DNA of 64,000 nucleotides from CADEED01 sp964444835 (GCA_964444835.1 CAYUIT010000008.1:51356-115355); one strand, 5' to 3'. Positions 17,036 through 25,743 are shown, counted from the stretch's first letter. The notes: a model not told the origin generated them from the letters alone. Numbers and translations: made by a program.

Positions 17036-18471
17036 CGACGCTCGTTTGGCTGCGTAACGACTTGCGCTTGGTCGATAACCCCGCTTTGGCGGCGGCGTGC
17101 GAGCGTGGCCGCGTCATTCCGCTATACATCCTCGACACGGGCGAGCGCGGCGAGTGGGAGATCGGCGGCGCGCAACGTTGGTGGTTACACGAGTCGTTAG
17201 GTGCGCTCGATCGCGCATTGCGCGAGCGCGGCTCGCAATTGATTTTGCGCAAAGGGCCCGCAGCCCGCGTGCTGGATGAGCTGATCGCCGCGGGTGGCAT
17301 CGACGCGGTGTACTGGAATCGGCGTTACGAGCCCAGCACGATCGCACGCGACTCGAAGCTCAAGGAAACGCTGCGCGCACGCAGCATCGACGTGCAAAGT
17401 TTCAACTCTGCGCTGCTGCATGAGCCCTGGGATATCCGCAACCAAAGCGGCAAGCCGTTTCAGGTGTTTACGCCTTTTTGGCGGCATTGCATGGCACGCG
17501 CGGAGCCGCGCAGCCCGGAATCGCGTCCGAAGCAGCTCGCGGCACCTGCACAGTGGCCCGATAACCTGCCACTCGCAGCACTCGAGTTGATGCCCCGAGT
17601 CGCGTGGTACGAGCGCATGGCGCGCGATTGGAGACCCGGCGAAGAAGGTGCACAGCAACAACTGCGACGCTTTCTCAACGATGGCGTGTGGAGTTATCGC
17701 GAGACGCGCAATTTCCCTGGCGTTCGCGGCACCTCACTCCTCTCGCCGCATCTACACTTTGGTGAGATTTCCCCGCATCAGATCTGGCACGCCGTCAAAG
17801 CACGAGCAGCGCGCGACAGCGTTCCGGAGAACGAGTGGCGAACGAATCAATTCATCACCGAAGTCGGCTGGCGCGAGTTCGCATATCACCTGCTCTACCA
17901 CTTTCCTAACACGCCAACAGAACCATTGCGCGCCGAGTTCGAGCGATTCCCGTGGACTCGCAATGCCGCGCACTTGCGCGCATGGCAACGCGGTCGTACC
18001 GGCGTGCCGATGGTCGATGCGGGCATGCGCGAATTGTGGGCGACAGGTTGGATGCACAATCGCGTGCGCATGATCGTGGCGTCGTTTCTCGTCAAGAATC
18101 TCTTGCTGCCATGGCAGGACGGTGCGCGCTGGTTCTGGGACACGCTGGTCGATGCGGACCTCGCGAGCAACACGCTCGGCTGGCAATGGGCAGCGGGCTG
18201 CGGCGCCGATGCCGCGCCTTACTTCCGCATCTTCAATCCGGTCAGCCAAGGAACCAAGTTCGATCCGGAGGGCCACTACGTACGCGCATGGATTCCGGAA
18301 CTGGCACGTTTGCCGGTTCAGTATCTACACGCGCCCTGGGAGGCGCCCGACGACGTGCTCGACGCGGCTGGCGTTCGCCTCGGACGCGATTATCCGCGTC
18401 CGATCGTCGACTTGAAGGAGACGCGCGACCGCGCGCTCGCGGCCTATCAAGCCATGCGTACTAACGACTAA
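17032..18471 (+). CDS. phrB: Class I CPD deoxyribodipyrimidine photolyase
   Basis: 479 residues, typical length. It starts TTLVWLRNDLRLVDNPAL (antenna-binding Rossmann half) and contains the diagnostic FAD/DNA block GVPMVDAGMRELWATGWMHN, then RVRMIVASFLVKNLL, DADLASNTLGWQWAAGCG and FRIFNPV. The conserved tryptophans of the electron path are present. It splits cyclobutane pyrimidine dimers in blue or near-UV light. It overlaps the FeS photolyase upstream by 4 bp and is followed after 4 bp by the DUF2256 gene, so two lesion classes are handled from one transcript. Confidence 0.95.
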   Translation: MTTLVWLRNDLRLVDNPALAAACERGRVIPLYILDTGERGEWEIGGAQRWWLHESLGALDRALRERGSQLILRKGPAARVLDELIAAGGIDAVYWNRRYEPSTIARDSKLKETLRARSIDVQSFNSALLHEPWDIRNQSGKPFQVFTPFWRHCMARAEPRSPESRPKQLAAPAQWPDNLPLAALELMPRVAWYERMARDWRPGEEGAQQQLRRFLNDGVWSYRETRNFPGVRGTSLLSPHLHFGEISPHQIWHAVKARAARDSVPENEWRTNQFITEVGWREFAYHLLYHFPNTPTEPLRAEFERFPWTRNAAHLRAWQRGRTGVPMVDAGMRELWATGWMHNRVRMIVASFLVKNLLLPWQDGARWFWDTLVDADLASNTLGWQWAAGCGADAAPYFRIFNPVSQGTKFDPEGHYVRAWIPELARLPVQYLHAPWEAPDDVLDAAGVRLGRDYPRPIVDLKETRDRALAAYQAMRTND

Positions 18472-18475
18472 CGTC

Positions 18476-18649
18476 ATGCGCGGCGTCGCAAAGCAGCACT
18501 TACCCACCAAGATCTGTGCACATTGCGGCCGCAGCTTTGCGTGGCGCAAGAAATGGGAGCGCTCCTGGGCCAGCGTCCGCTACTGCAGCGACGCCTGCCG
18601 CCGCGGCCGCGGGGCGGGCAGCACAACGCCGGCTGCGAGCACGCCGTGA
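18476..18649 (+). CDS. DUF2256 zinc-ribbon-like small protein
   Basis: 57 residues from ATG at 18476. The family pattern is intact: a CAHCGR zinc-knuckle half, FAWRKKWERSW, then VRYCSDACRR as the second half, ending in a short Gly/Thr/Ala tail. DUF2256 genes are commonly next to, or fused with, cryptochrome/photolyase genes; their function is unknown, and metal or nucleic-acid binding is a guess from the cysteine pattern. It lies 4 bp after the CPD photolyase, and its TGA overlaps the GTG start of the third photolyase. A long alternative frame covers the same bases, which makes this gene easy to miss. Confidence 0.9.
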   Translation: MRGVAKQHLPTKICAHCGRSFAWRKKWERSWASVRYCSDACRRGRGAGSTTPAASTP

Positions 18650-20244
18650 ACGGTGTCGACGGGCCGTTGCAACTCGTATGGTACAAACGCGACCTACGCG
18701 TCGCCGACCACGAACCACTCGCCCGTGCGGCACAACACGGGCCTGTTGTCGCGCTGTACGTATATGAGCCAAGCGTGCTGCACGCACCCGAGTCAGACGG
18801 TTGCCACCTCGACTTTATCAACGATTGCCTCGTCGAGCTGCAGGACTCGCTCGCACGCATCGGCTGTCCATTGTTGATTCGTACTGGCGAATGCCCAGAT
18901 GTGTTACACGAAATCCATCGCAGCCATCGCATCCACACGCTATGGAGTCATGAAGAAACGGGCCTCGAAGTAACCTATGCGCGCGATCGTCGCGTCGGCA
19001 CTTGGTGTCGCGCGGAAGGCGTGGCGTGGCGGGAGCTGACACAGTGCGGTGTCGTGCGGCGCTTGAAGAGTCGCGACGGCTGGGCACGGCGTTGGGATCG
19101 ACGCATGGCGGCGCCGCTCGCGAGTGCGCCGGAGCGCGTCACAACACTCACTCCGTTTCGAGATCTGACGACGGTCGCCACTAACAACCCCATTGTCTCG
19201 AGCGCGGCATTGGGCCTCGCAGGCGGGCAGCGGCCGGAGGCATGGCGCGGCGGTGAGCGCCGTGGCCAACAAGTGCTCCAGTCTTTCCTGCAAGAGCGTG
19301 GCGTGAATTACCGGCGTGAAATGTCGTCGCCGGTCACGGGATTCGACGCCTGCTCACGCATCAGCCCGTACTTGGCGTGGGGCGCAATCTCCTTGCGAGC
19401 GGTCCATCAAGCATGCGAGGCCCGCCGGGACGAGGTGCGGTTGGCGCGCGATATGGGGTTGCCCGTCGACAGTCGCTGGTTAGGCTCCTTGCAATCGTTC
19501 AGCGGGCGCTTGCGGTGGCATTGCCACTTCATGCAAAAGCTCGAAGACGAGCCGCGCATCGAATTCGAGAACTTCTCGCGCGCATACGATGGTCTGCGAG
19601 AATCCGCGTTCGACACCAGTCGATTCGACGCGTGGCGAAGCGGCCGCACGGGCTATCCCATGGTGGACGCTTGCATGCGTGCGCTACATGCCGGGGGATG
19701 GATCAATTTTCGGATGCGCGCCATGCTCGTCTCATTTGCCGCATATCACTTGTGGTTGCATTGGCGCGGCTTCGCGCCCTACCTCGCACGGCAGTTCATC
19801 GACTTCGAACCCGGCATTCACTATAGCCAGGTACAGATGCAGAGCGGAACCACGGGGATCAATACCGTGCGCATCTATTCGCCGATCAAGCAAGCACTCG
19901 ACCAAGATCCCGAGGGCGCATTCATTCGTCGCTACCTACCCGAACTTGCACAAGTTCCGGTCGAGTATCTCGCGCAGCCGGAAACTATGCCGGTGCGCCT
20001 ACAGCAACGGATCGGGGTGATCATCGGTCAGCATTACCCAGCACCGATTGTCGATCACGCGAGCGCGTATCGCGCGGCGCGCGAGCGGATTGCGGAACTA
20101 CGCCGCACATCGACCGCCCGTACCGAAGCCGATCGCGTGCAAGCCAAGCACGGCAGTCGTCGGAGCGGCTTGCCACAAACAGTGCAGCGCAAGACACGCC
20201 CGCCGAGTCGGCGTCGCAAGGCTGCACAGCTATCGCTTTTGTAG
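18646..20244 (+). CDS. Cryptochrome/photolyase family protein (third member)
   Basis: 532 residues from GTG at 18646, where GTGA overlaps the DUF2256 stop. The frame is open to 18523, but that upstream part is the DUF2256 gene read out of frame. It begins with the photolyase Rossmann start (PLQLVWYKRDLRVADHEPLA) and has the FAD block (GRTGYPMVDACMRALHAGGWINFRMRAMLVSF), then a histidine-, tryptophan- and tyrosine-rich segment. The C-terminal 45 residues are strongly basic (KTRPPSRRRK). It belongs to the subgroup that travels with DUF2256 and an SDR; whether it repairs DNA or signals light is not known. The DTATLGW-type lesion-binding block of CPD photolyases is replaced by YSQVQMQSGTTGINTVRIYSP. 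Confidence 0.88.
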   Translation: MNGVDGPLQLVWYKRDLRVADHEPLARAAQHGPVVALYVYEPSVLHAPESDGCHLDFINDCLVELQDSLARIGCPLLIRTGECPDVLHEIHRSHRIHTLWSHEETGLEVTYARDRRVGTWCRAEGVAWRELTQCGVVRRLKSRDGWARRWDRRMAAPLASAPERVTTLTPFRDLTTVATNNPIVSSAALGLAGGQRPEAWRGGERRGQQVLQSFLQERGVNYRREMSSPVTGFDACSRISPYLAWGAISLRAVHQACEARRDEVRLARDMGLPVDSRWLGSLQSFSGRLRWHCHFMQKLEDEPRIEFENFSRAYDGLRESAFDTSRFDAWRSGRTGYPMVDACMRALHAGGWINFRMRAMLVSFAAYHLWLHWRGFAPYLARQFIDFEPGIHYSQVQMQSGTTGINTVRIYSPIKQALDQDPEGAFIRRYLPELAQVPVEYLAQPETMPVRLQQRIGVIIGQHYPAPIVDHASAYRAARERIAELRRTSTARTEADRVQAKHGSRRSGLPQTVQRKTRPPSRRRKAAQLSLL

Positions 20245-20248
20245 GAGG
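20243..20248 (+). promoter_or_regulatory. Shine-Dalgarno AGGAGG deciding the SDR start
   Basis: A perfect AGGAGG begins inside the stop codon of the third photolyase. It sits 8 nt before GTG at 20257 and 32 nt before the first ATG (20281), so the GTG is preferred as the SDR start. Confidence 0.7.
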
Positions 20249-20256
20249 AGTAGCAC

Positions 20257-20994
20257 GTGCTCGAGTCATTCCCTGCGACGATGAATGTCGCCGTCTTCGG
20301 CGCCACCGGAGGGATCGGGCGCGCCGTGTTAGACGCGCTCCTATCCTGTCCACGTGTGGCGCACATTCATGCTTTCGCCCGCACGCCAGTCGCACTGTCG
20401 GATCCGCGCGTGACCACACGAGCAGTGAACGTGTTGGACGAGGCTTCAATCCAGGCCGCCGCCGATGCGTGCCGCACCCGCGGCGCGCTGCATCTCGTGT
20501 TCGTTGCAACCGGCGTGCTGCACTCACCCACTCTGCAACCTGAGAAGACTTGGCGCTCGCTCAACGCAGACGCGCTGCTCGAGAGCTATGCCGTCAACGC
20601 GGTCGGCCCCGCGTTGATCGCCAAGCACTTCCTCGAATTGTTAGCACGCACGGACAAGGCAGTTTTTGCGGCACTCTCGGCTCGCGTCGGTTCGATCGAG
20701 GACAATCGGCTCGGCGGCTGGCACAGCTACCGCGCAGCCAAAGCGGCGCTGCATCAGATTCTGCGCACCTGCGCCATTGAACTGGCACGACGCAATCCCA
20801 GCGCCATTTGCGTGGCGCTTCATCCCGGCACAGTCGACACGCGGCTATCGCAGCCATTTCAAGCGAATGTCGTGCCTCAAAAGCTGTTCTCACCGGCGGT
20901 GTCGGCCGGGCACTTGTTGCAAGTGATCGATCAACTCGCGCCCAGCTCTTCCGGGCAAGCGTTTGCCTGGGACGGTCAACGCATTCCGTTCTAA
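20257..20994 (+). CDS. SDR-family oxidoreductase (C-factor-like)
   Basis: 245 residues from GTG at 20257 (8 nt after AGGAGG); the alternative ATG at 20281 would still keep the whole Rossmann start. The nucleotide motif GATGGIGR (15-22), active-site Ser141, and Tyr158/Lys162 in YRAAK define a classical short-chain dehydrogenase. LHPGTVDTRLSQPF and the SSSGQAFAWDGQRIPF end are typical of the C-factor-like subgroup. It is last in the light-repair operon, 12 bp after the third photolyase; the same SDR accompanies cryptochrome-DUF2256 pairs in other proteobacteria. Its substrate is unknown. The end faces cydB with only 7 bp between stops. Confidence 0.88.
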   Translation: MLESFPATMNVAVFGATGGIGRAVLDALLSCPRVAHIHAFARTPVALSDPRVTTRAVNVLDEASIQAAADACRTRGALHLVFVATGVLHSPTLQPEKTWRSLNADALLESYAVNAVGPALIAKHFLELLARTDKAVFAALSARVGSIEDNRLGGWHSYRAAKAALHQILRTCAIELARRNPSAICVALHPGTVDTRLSQPFQANVVPQKLFSPAVSAGHLLQVIDQLAPSSSGQAFAWDGQRIPF

Positions 20995-21001
20995 CGCAGC
21001 A

Positions 21002-22024
21002 TCAACCGTAGTCGAGTGCTTGCGCTTTGCCCCAGAAGACACGGTACGCGAACACTGAGTACCCAATGATCACGGGCAGCACGACCACGGCACCGACGAA
21101 GATGATCATCAAAGATTCGGGCGCACTCGCCGCTTGCCAAATGTCCAAGCGATCGACGACGAGAAACGGGAACAAGCTGTAGCTCAGGCCGTAGAACGCG
21201 AGCAGGAACAATCCGACCGTGCAGCCGAACGGCACCCACACGCCGTACTCGTTCTGCTGGCTCAAGCGTACCGGCAGCCGCGTCAGGCTGCGATAGATGA
21301 CGAGCAACAGCACGAACGTGGCGAGCGGCACTGGCATGAGCAATACGAACTCGGGCAACGCAAACCACTTGTGAAAGATGCGCTCACTGATGAGCGGCGT
21401 CGCAATCGACACGGCACCGATTCCGAGTGCCGTACCTACCAAAGCGCGTTTCGCCCAACGGATGGAGCGCAGCTGCAGCTCACCCGACGTCTTCATGATC
21501 AACCACCCCGCGCCCAACAAGATGTAGCCGGTCGCGAGGCAAACGGCGATCAGCGCCGCAAACAAATGGGCTTTGAGTGTCGACTCAAACCCAACGATGT
21601 AGAGCGCGAGCATGTAGCCCTGGGCGAGCGCGGCGATCAGCGAGCCGATCGCGAACAAGCGATTCCACAACGGCTTGTGGTCCGCCTTCGCCTTGACGCG
21701 AAAGTCAAACGCGACGCCGCGCAAGATCAAGCCCACCAACATGATCGCAACAGGCAGGTAGAGCGAGGTCAGAATCACGCCGTGCGCTACCGGAAAGGCC
21801 ACTAACAAGATGCCGACACCCAGCACGAGCCAGGTTTCGTTGGCATCCCAAAACGGACCAATCGACGCGACCATCGTGTCCTTGTCTGCCTCCGGCGCGC
21901 GCGCAAGCAACATGCCGACACCGAGGTCGTAGCCGTCGAGAATCACGTACGCCAACATCGCCAGCGCCATGACGGCCGCAAACGCGACCGGCAGCCAGCC
22001 CGCAGGAGTGGCGAGATCAGGCAT
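21002..22024 (-). CDS. cydB: Cytochrome bd-type quinol oxidase subunit II
   Basis: 340 residues from ATG at 22024, where ATGCCTGA overlaps the end of cydA by 8 bp. A longer frame to 22048 lies wholly inside cydA. Eight or nine hydrophobic helices are visible. ILDGYDLGVGMLL near the start, GPFWDANETWLVLGVG and the FPVAHGVILTSLY helix are CydB hallmarks. With CydA it forms the membrane quinol:oxygen oxidoreductase that reduces oxygen without pumping protons, useful at low oxygen or under cyanide, NO or sulfide stress. Third gene of the regulator-cydA-cydB operon. Confidence 0.95.
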   Translation of the reverse strand: MPDLATPAGWLPVAFAAVMALAMLAYVILDGYDLGVGMLLARAPEADKDTMVASIGPFWDANETWLVLGVGILLVAFPVAHGVILTSLYLPVAIMLVGLILRGVAFDFRVKAKADHKPLWNRLFAIGSLIAALAQGYMLALYIVGFESTLKAHLFAALIAVCLATGYILLGAGWLIMKTSGELQLRSIRWAKRALVGTALGIGAVSIATPLISERIFHKWFALPEFVLLMPVPLATFVLLLVIYRSLTRLPVRLSQQNEYGVWVPFGCTVGLFLLAFYGLSYSLFPFLVVDRLDIWQAASAPESLMIIFVGAVVVLPVIIGYSVFAYRVFWGKAQALDYG

Positions 22025-23372
22025 GGCTAGCGCCTCCGAGCGTCGCAACCGCCGGTGCCGCAGCGACCGTCGGTTGGCCCGCCTTGCGCGCCAAGTAGAA
22101 CACGACCGTGATGTAGGCCACGATCAACGCCAGGTACAGCGCGAGATACATCGACAACGACATGCCGATCAACGGCGCGGGCACGGTCGACGCTGCTTCT
22201 TTGGTTGTTAGTACGCCATACACGAGATACGGCTGACGACCGATTTCCGTGACATACCAGCCGGCCAGCGTGGCAATCCAGCCCGAGAACGTAAAGATGG
22301 TGAGTGCGCGCGCCACCGCAGGCGCTAGCTCACCTCGGCGTCGATACAGTTGCCAGCTCGCGAGCCAGCTGAGCACCAGCATCAACACGCCGATGCCGAC
22401 CATCACCCGGAACGACCAGAACACCGGTGCAACGGGTGGATGCGCTCCGCGGAACTCGTTGAGGCCCTTGAGCTCTCCGTCTGGATCATGCGTCAGAATG
22501 AGGCTCGCGCCTTTCGGGATCGCCACTTCGAAATGGTTCGTCCGCGCCTCCTCATCGGGAATCGCAAACAGCAGCAGTGGCGCGCCGCGCTCCGTCTCCC
22601 ACAAGCCCTCCATCGCTGCGACTTTGGCCGGCTGGTGTTTCAAGGTGTTTAGGCCATGCAAGTCGCCAACGAAGATCTGCACCGGTATCAGGAGTGCCGC
22701 GAGGTAACAGCCGAACTTCAGCGACACACGTACGTCGGCGCTCCGCTGGCCGCGAAGATACCGATAGGCCGAGACGCCGGCGATCAGAAAGGCCACCGTG
22801 AGCGCCGACGCTAACAACATGTGCGTCAGCCGATAGGGCAGCGACGGATTGAATACGATCGCCCACCAATCGACGGCAAACGCCTTGCCCTCGCGCCACT
22901 CGAAGCCCTGCGGCGTCTGCATCCATGAGTTGAGCACCAGGATCCAAAACGCCGATAAGGTTGTGCCGGCCGCGACCAAGAAGGTGGCGAGCGTATGCAC
23001 GCGGTTCGACACGCGATTCTGGCCGAACAACATGATGGCGAGGAACGTGGCCTCGAGGAAGAACGCCGTCAACACTTCATACGCCAGGAGCGGACCGGCG
23101 ATGTTGCCGACGGCTTCCATGAATCCTGGCCAGTTGGTTCCAAACTGGAAGCTCATGGTGACGCCGCTCACGACACCCAACGCAAACGACAGCGCGAACA
23201 CCTTGACCCACAAGCGGTAGGCGTCGAGCCAGGCAGCGTCCTTCGTGCGGTTGTAGCGCAGCTTGAAGAACAGCAGCACCCAACCGAGTGCGATCGTGAT
23301 GGTGGGGAACAGGATGTGAAAGCTGATGTTCGCCGCGAACTGCACGCGCGCGAGGGTGACGGCGTCGATCAT
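22017..23372 (-). CDS. cydA: Cytochrome bd-type quinol oxidase subunit I, CIO-like
   Basis: 451 residues from ATG at 23372, whose ATGA overlaps the regulator stop by 4 bp; the open frame to 23498 only reads through the regulator. Haem ligands are in place: His19 in ANISFHILF, His184 in LTHMLLAS and Met324 in SFRVMVGIG, plus the acidic pair E99/E107. The quinol loop after residue 240 is short and lacks the long E. coli insertion, so this is the CIO (cyanide-insensitive) subgroup rather than classical CydA. The usual GRQPW reads GRQPY here. It should oxidise ubiquinol in the inner membrane. Confidence 0.94.
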   Translation of the reverse strand: MIDAVTLARVQFAANISFHILFPTITIALGWVLLFFKLRYNRTKDAAWLDAYRLWVKVFALSFALGVVSGVTMSFQFGTNWPGFMEAVGNIAGPLLAYEVLTAFFLEATFLAIMLFGQNRVSNRVHTLATFLVAAGTTLSAFWILVLNSWMQTPQGFEWREGKAFAVDWWAIVFNPSLPYRLTHMLLASALTVAFLIAGVSAYRYLRGQRSADVRVSLKFGCYLAALLIPVQIFVGDLHGLNTLKHQPAKVAAMEGLWETERGAPLLLFAIPDEEARTNHFEVAIPKGASLILTHDPDGELKGLNEFRGAHPPVAPVFWSFRVMVGIGVLMLVLSWLASWQLYRRRGELAPAVARALTIFTFSGWIATLAGWYVTEIGRQPYLVYGVLTTKEAASTVPAPLIGMSLSMYLALYLALIVAYITVVFYLARKAGQPTVAAAPAVATLGGASHA

Positions 23373-23923
23373 GACGCCGACTTCCGGCCGACGAGCGCCA
23401 GCTTGTTTTTCGCCTCCAGCAAGCGCTGCACTCGCGCGCCCATGCGCATCAACTGCGTCAGCGTTTTCGAGTCGAGTCGCTGCACGTCGTCGAACCAACC
23501 ACTCGTCAGCTCGATGAGATCGTGCATTGCGCGCATGCGCTGTTGAGCGTGTGCGTCGGCCTCATTCGCTGGGCTTTCGAGCAAGGATTCACGCAGCAAT
23601 GAGAGCGTCGGATCCACTTCGCGCTTACGCTTCTCGGCGATCAACGTGCGGAAGATCGCCCACACATCCTCGGGCGTCGAAAAGTACTCGCGCCGATCGC
23701 CCGGATGATGCTGCAACCGAACCAGGTTCCAGCCCTCGAGCTCCTTGAGCCCCATGCTGACGTTGGAACGCGAAAACGACAGCTCGGCGGCAATCTCGTC
23801 GGCATTGAGAGGCCGTTCCGAGATGTACAGCAGCGCGTAGATTTGCCCGACTGTACGGTTGATTCCCCACCGGCTACCCATCTCGCCGAAATGCATCACG
23901 AAGCGCTGCGCTAAGGGGCTCAT
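23369..23923 (-). CDS. GbsR/MarR-type transcriptional regulator
   Basis: 184 residues from ATG at 23923 with CAGGAT just upstream; the open frame to 24157 runs across the operator and the MATE gene and is not protein-like. A winged helix-turn-helix occupies residues about 25-95 (GQIYALLYISERPLNADEIAAEL, SFSRSNVSMGLKELEGWNLV), followed by a long helical C-terminus for dimerisation. This pattern is that of the GbsR branch of the MarR superfamily. Its stop overlaps cydA by 4 bp, so it should control the bd oxidase operon and itself, most simply through the palindrome at 23933-23963. The signal it senses is unknown. Confidence 0.88.
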   Translation of the reverse strand: MSPLAQRFVMHFGEMGSRWGINRTVGQIYALLYISERPLNADEIAAELSFSRSNVSMGLKELEGWNLVRLQHHPGDRREYFSTPEDVWAIFRTLIAEKRKREVDPTLSLLRESLLESPANEADAHAQQRMRAMHDLIELTSGWFDDVQRLDSKTLTQLMRMGARVQRLLEAKNKLALVGRKSAS

Positions 23924-23932
23924 GACATATCC

Positions 23933-23963
23933 TGTACTTTCAGTACTTACTGAAAATTGTACA
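23933..23963 (-). promoter_or_regulatory. Palindromic operator upstream of the regulator-cydAB operon
   Basis: An 8-bp perfect inverted repeat, TTTCAGTA and TACTGAAA, is separated by 2 bp (23938-23955). It is nested inside an outer pair TGTAC (23933-23937) and GTACA (23959-23963). It ends 10 bp before the regulator start, where the promoter must be. A dimeric winged-helix protein would fit such a dyad, so it is a likely autoregulatory site. The region is AT-rich against a GC-rich background. The binding protein is inferred from position only. Confidence 0.72.
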
Positions 23964-24006
23964 CGATCTAAATCGGCGAGCGCTGGATTCGCACACGGTT
24001 TTGCCG

Positions 24007-25404
24007 TTAGTTTGGCCCCGCTTCCACAGTGGGCGGGACTTCCGAAGAAATCATTCGGGCTGACCGCCAATTGCCGTAACGGTAGTACGCGAGCGAGAGC
24101 AGCGTGGTCAGGACAGCGGCGAAAACAAAGCTCCACCAGATCGCATCGGCACCCCACCGCTCCATCATCAGCGTGGCGAACGGAAAGCGAAACAAGATCA
24201 ACGTGACGAAAAAGATGACGAGCGGCGGCACAACCGCACCTGTGGCCCGAACAACACCAAACAAGGTGAGCGGCACACCGAAGAAGACGAACGACCAGGC
24301 TACGATCAAGTTGATGTGCTCGGCAATGGCGAGCGCAGGCGAGCCGCGCGGCAAGAACAATCCGAGCACGTGGCCGCTAGCAAGCTCCACCGCGAGCACG
24401 AGCGCGCTGCCTAACACCACGTTGTAAAACACGCCAACTTTGGCGATGCGCGCAACGCGATCCCAGCGAGCGGCGCCGACGTTCTGCGCCACCATGGCCG
24501 AGACGGCCATGCTGATCGCAAAGGCCGGCATTTGAATGTAGTTCCAGACCTGCAGCGCCGCTCCGTACGCGGCCGCGGTATCGGTCCCAAATTGATTGAC
24601 GAGCGCAATCATCAATACGCCGCTCAGCGAAATCACGATGAGCTGCAGCCCCATGGGGATACCTTTGCGCAACAACGCACCGACAATCGCGCGGTCGGGA
24701 TACAGATGCCGCAGCTCCGGCCCGCGTAGGCACAGCGGATTGTGCGTGCGATACAGGTAAATCAGTAACGCCACCAAACTCACGGCACTCGCGATCACGC
24801 TCGCCAGGGCCGAGCCCGCGATGTGCATGGCCGGTATCGGACCCCAGCCGAAGATGAACAGCGGATTGAGGGCAATATCGAGCACGGTGGAGACGAGCAA
24901 GAACTTGAACGGCGTCTTCGCGTCGCCTGCACCGCGTAGCACCGCCATCACGTACGAGAACGTGTAAAGAAACGGCACGGCAACAAACAAGATCCGCATG
25001 TAGGCCGTGGCATAAGGCAGCGCCTCGGGCGGCGTGTGCATCACGCGCATCAGCCAGTCGCTGGCGAAGAAGCCGAATAAGGTAATTCCGATCGACAGCA
25101 GCACGAAGAACGTCGCGCTCGTACCGACCACGTGCTTCGCCTCTTGCGGCCGGTTGGCGCCGATGTATTGCCCTACCAGCACCGAAGCAGCCAGGGAGAC
25201 GCCAAACACGCCACCTAACAACAAGAATAGGACCGTATTCGCAACCGAACTGGCCGTCAGCGCCGCTTCACCCAGAAATCGCCCGATCCAGATCGAATTG
25301 ATCGAAATGTTGATCGAATGCAGTACGTTGCCGAGCAGGATCGGCAGCGCGAACAGCAGCAGTTTCCGGCTAACGGAGCCTTCGGTGAGGGAAGCGGGTT
25401 GCAT
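24007..25404 (-). CDS. MATE-family multidrug/Na+ or H+ antiporter
   Basis: 465 residues with 12 predicted membrane helices in two similar halves. Family marks are FALPILLGNVLHSINISINSIWIGRFLG at the start (read in two parts), the SVANTVLFLLLGGVFG helix and ASVLVGQYIGA, and equivalent pieces in the second half. MATE proteins export cationic drugs or metabolites in exchange for Na+ or protons. It ends 84 bp before the regulator of the bd oxidase, in the same direction, and could be read into that operon, although a separate operator there suggests independence. One TTGTTAG copy lies in its third helix region. Confidence 0.93.
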   Translation of the reverse strand: MQPASLTEGSVSRKLLLFALPILLGNVLHSINISINSIWIGRFLGEAALTASSVANTVLFLLLGGVFGVSLAASVLVGQYIGANRPQEAKHVVGTSATFFVLLSIGITLFGFFASDWLMRVMHTPPEALPYATAYMRILFVAVPFLYTFSYVMAVLRGAGDAKTPFKFLLVSTVLDIALNPLFIFGWGPIPAMHIAGSALASVIASAVSLVALLIYLYRTHNPLCLRGPELRHLYPDRAIVGALLRKGIPMGLQLIVISLSGVLMIALVNQFGTDTAAAYGAALQVWNYIQMPAFAISMAVSAMVAQNVGAARWDRVARIAKVGVFYNVVLGSALVLAVELASGHVLGLFLPRGSPALAIAEHINLIVAWSFVFFGVPLTLFGVVRATGAVVPPLVIFFVTLILFRFPFATLMMERWGADAIWWSFVFAAVLTTLLSLAYYRYGNWRSARMISSEVPPTVEAGPN

Positions 25405-25536
25405 CGGACAAGCGCGGGCGGCGGCCCGGCCTCGAACGGGGATAGATTATTAGTATAGCTTGTTGTTAGCGCTGCAGAATGCGCTACGATGGACGTCAGG
25501 CTTTCTCTATTCTTCTCTTCTCGTGTTGCGCAAACC

Positions 25537-25743
25537 ATGATTGTTCGACTGTTGGTCATCGCGTGGATTCTGGGCGCAGCGGTGCTGGCGCTCATCGCCA
25601 CGTCGCAACTGTTGTTCGGCTCGGCCGATACGCCCAATCGTTCGCAACTGTGGGCCAACCGCATCTCGCTGGCTGCGATTTGGCCAATCGCCATTTTCTC
25701 GCCCGCCGGCCGCGATCGGCTTCGCAGCCTGTTCAAATTTTGA
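25537..25743 (+). CDS. Small membrane protein
   Basis: 68 residues from ATG at 25537; an in-frame ATG at 25489 would add 16 residues. A single strong hydrophobic helix (VRLLVIAWILGAAVLALIA) is followed by a polar loop with NRSQLWANR and a second weaker hydrophobic segment (ISLAAIWPIAIF). I do not recognise a family. It is divergent from the MATE gene across a short AT-rich region that also contains an intergenic TTGTTAG copy at 25463-25469. Evidence for the gene is the open frame, position and hydrophobicity. Confidence 0.55.
   Translation: MIVRLLVIAWILGAAVLALIATSQLLFGSADTPNRSQLWANRISLAAIWPIAIFSPAGRDRLRSLFKF

Noticed and set aside
18523..18645. N-terminal extension of the third photolyase
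   Set aside because: It is the DUF2256 gene in another frame; GTG at 18646 is coupled to the DUF2256 stop and begins at the photolyase fold.
21134..21805. 223-residue frame opposite cydB
   Set aside because: Charged Arg/Gln/His-rich composition is that of a GC-rich antisense shadow; cydB on the other strand is certain.
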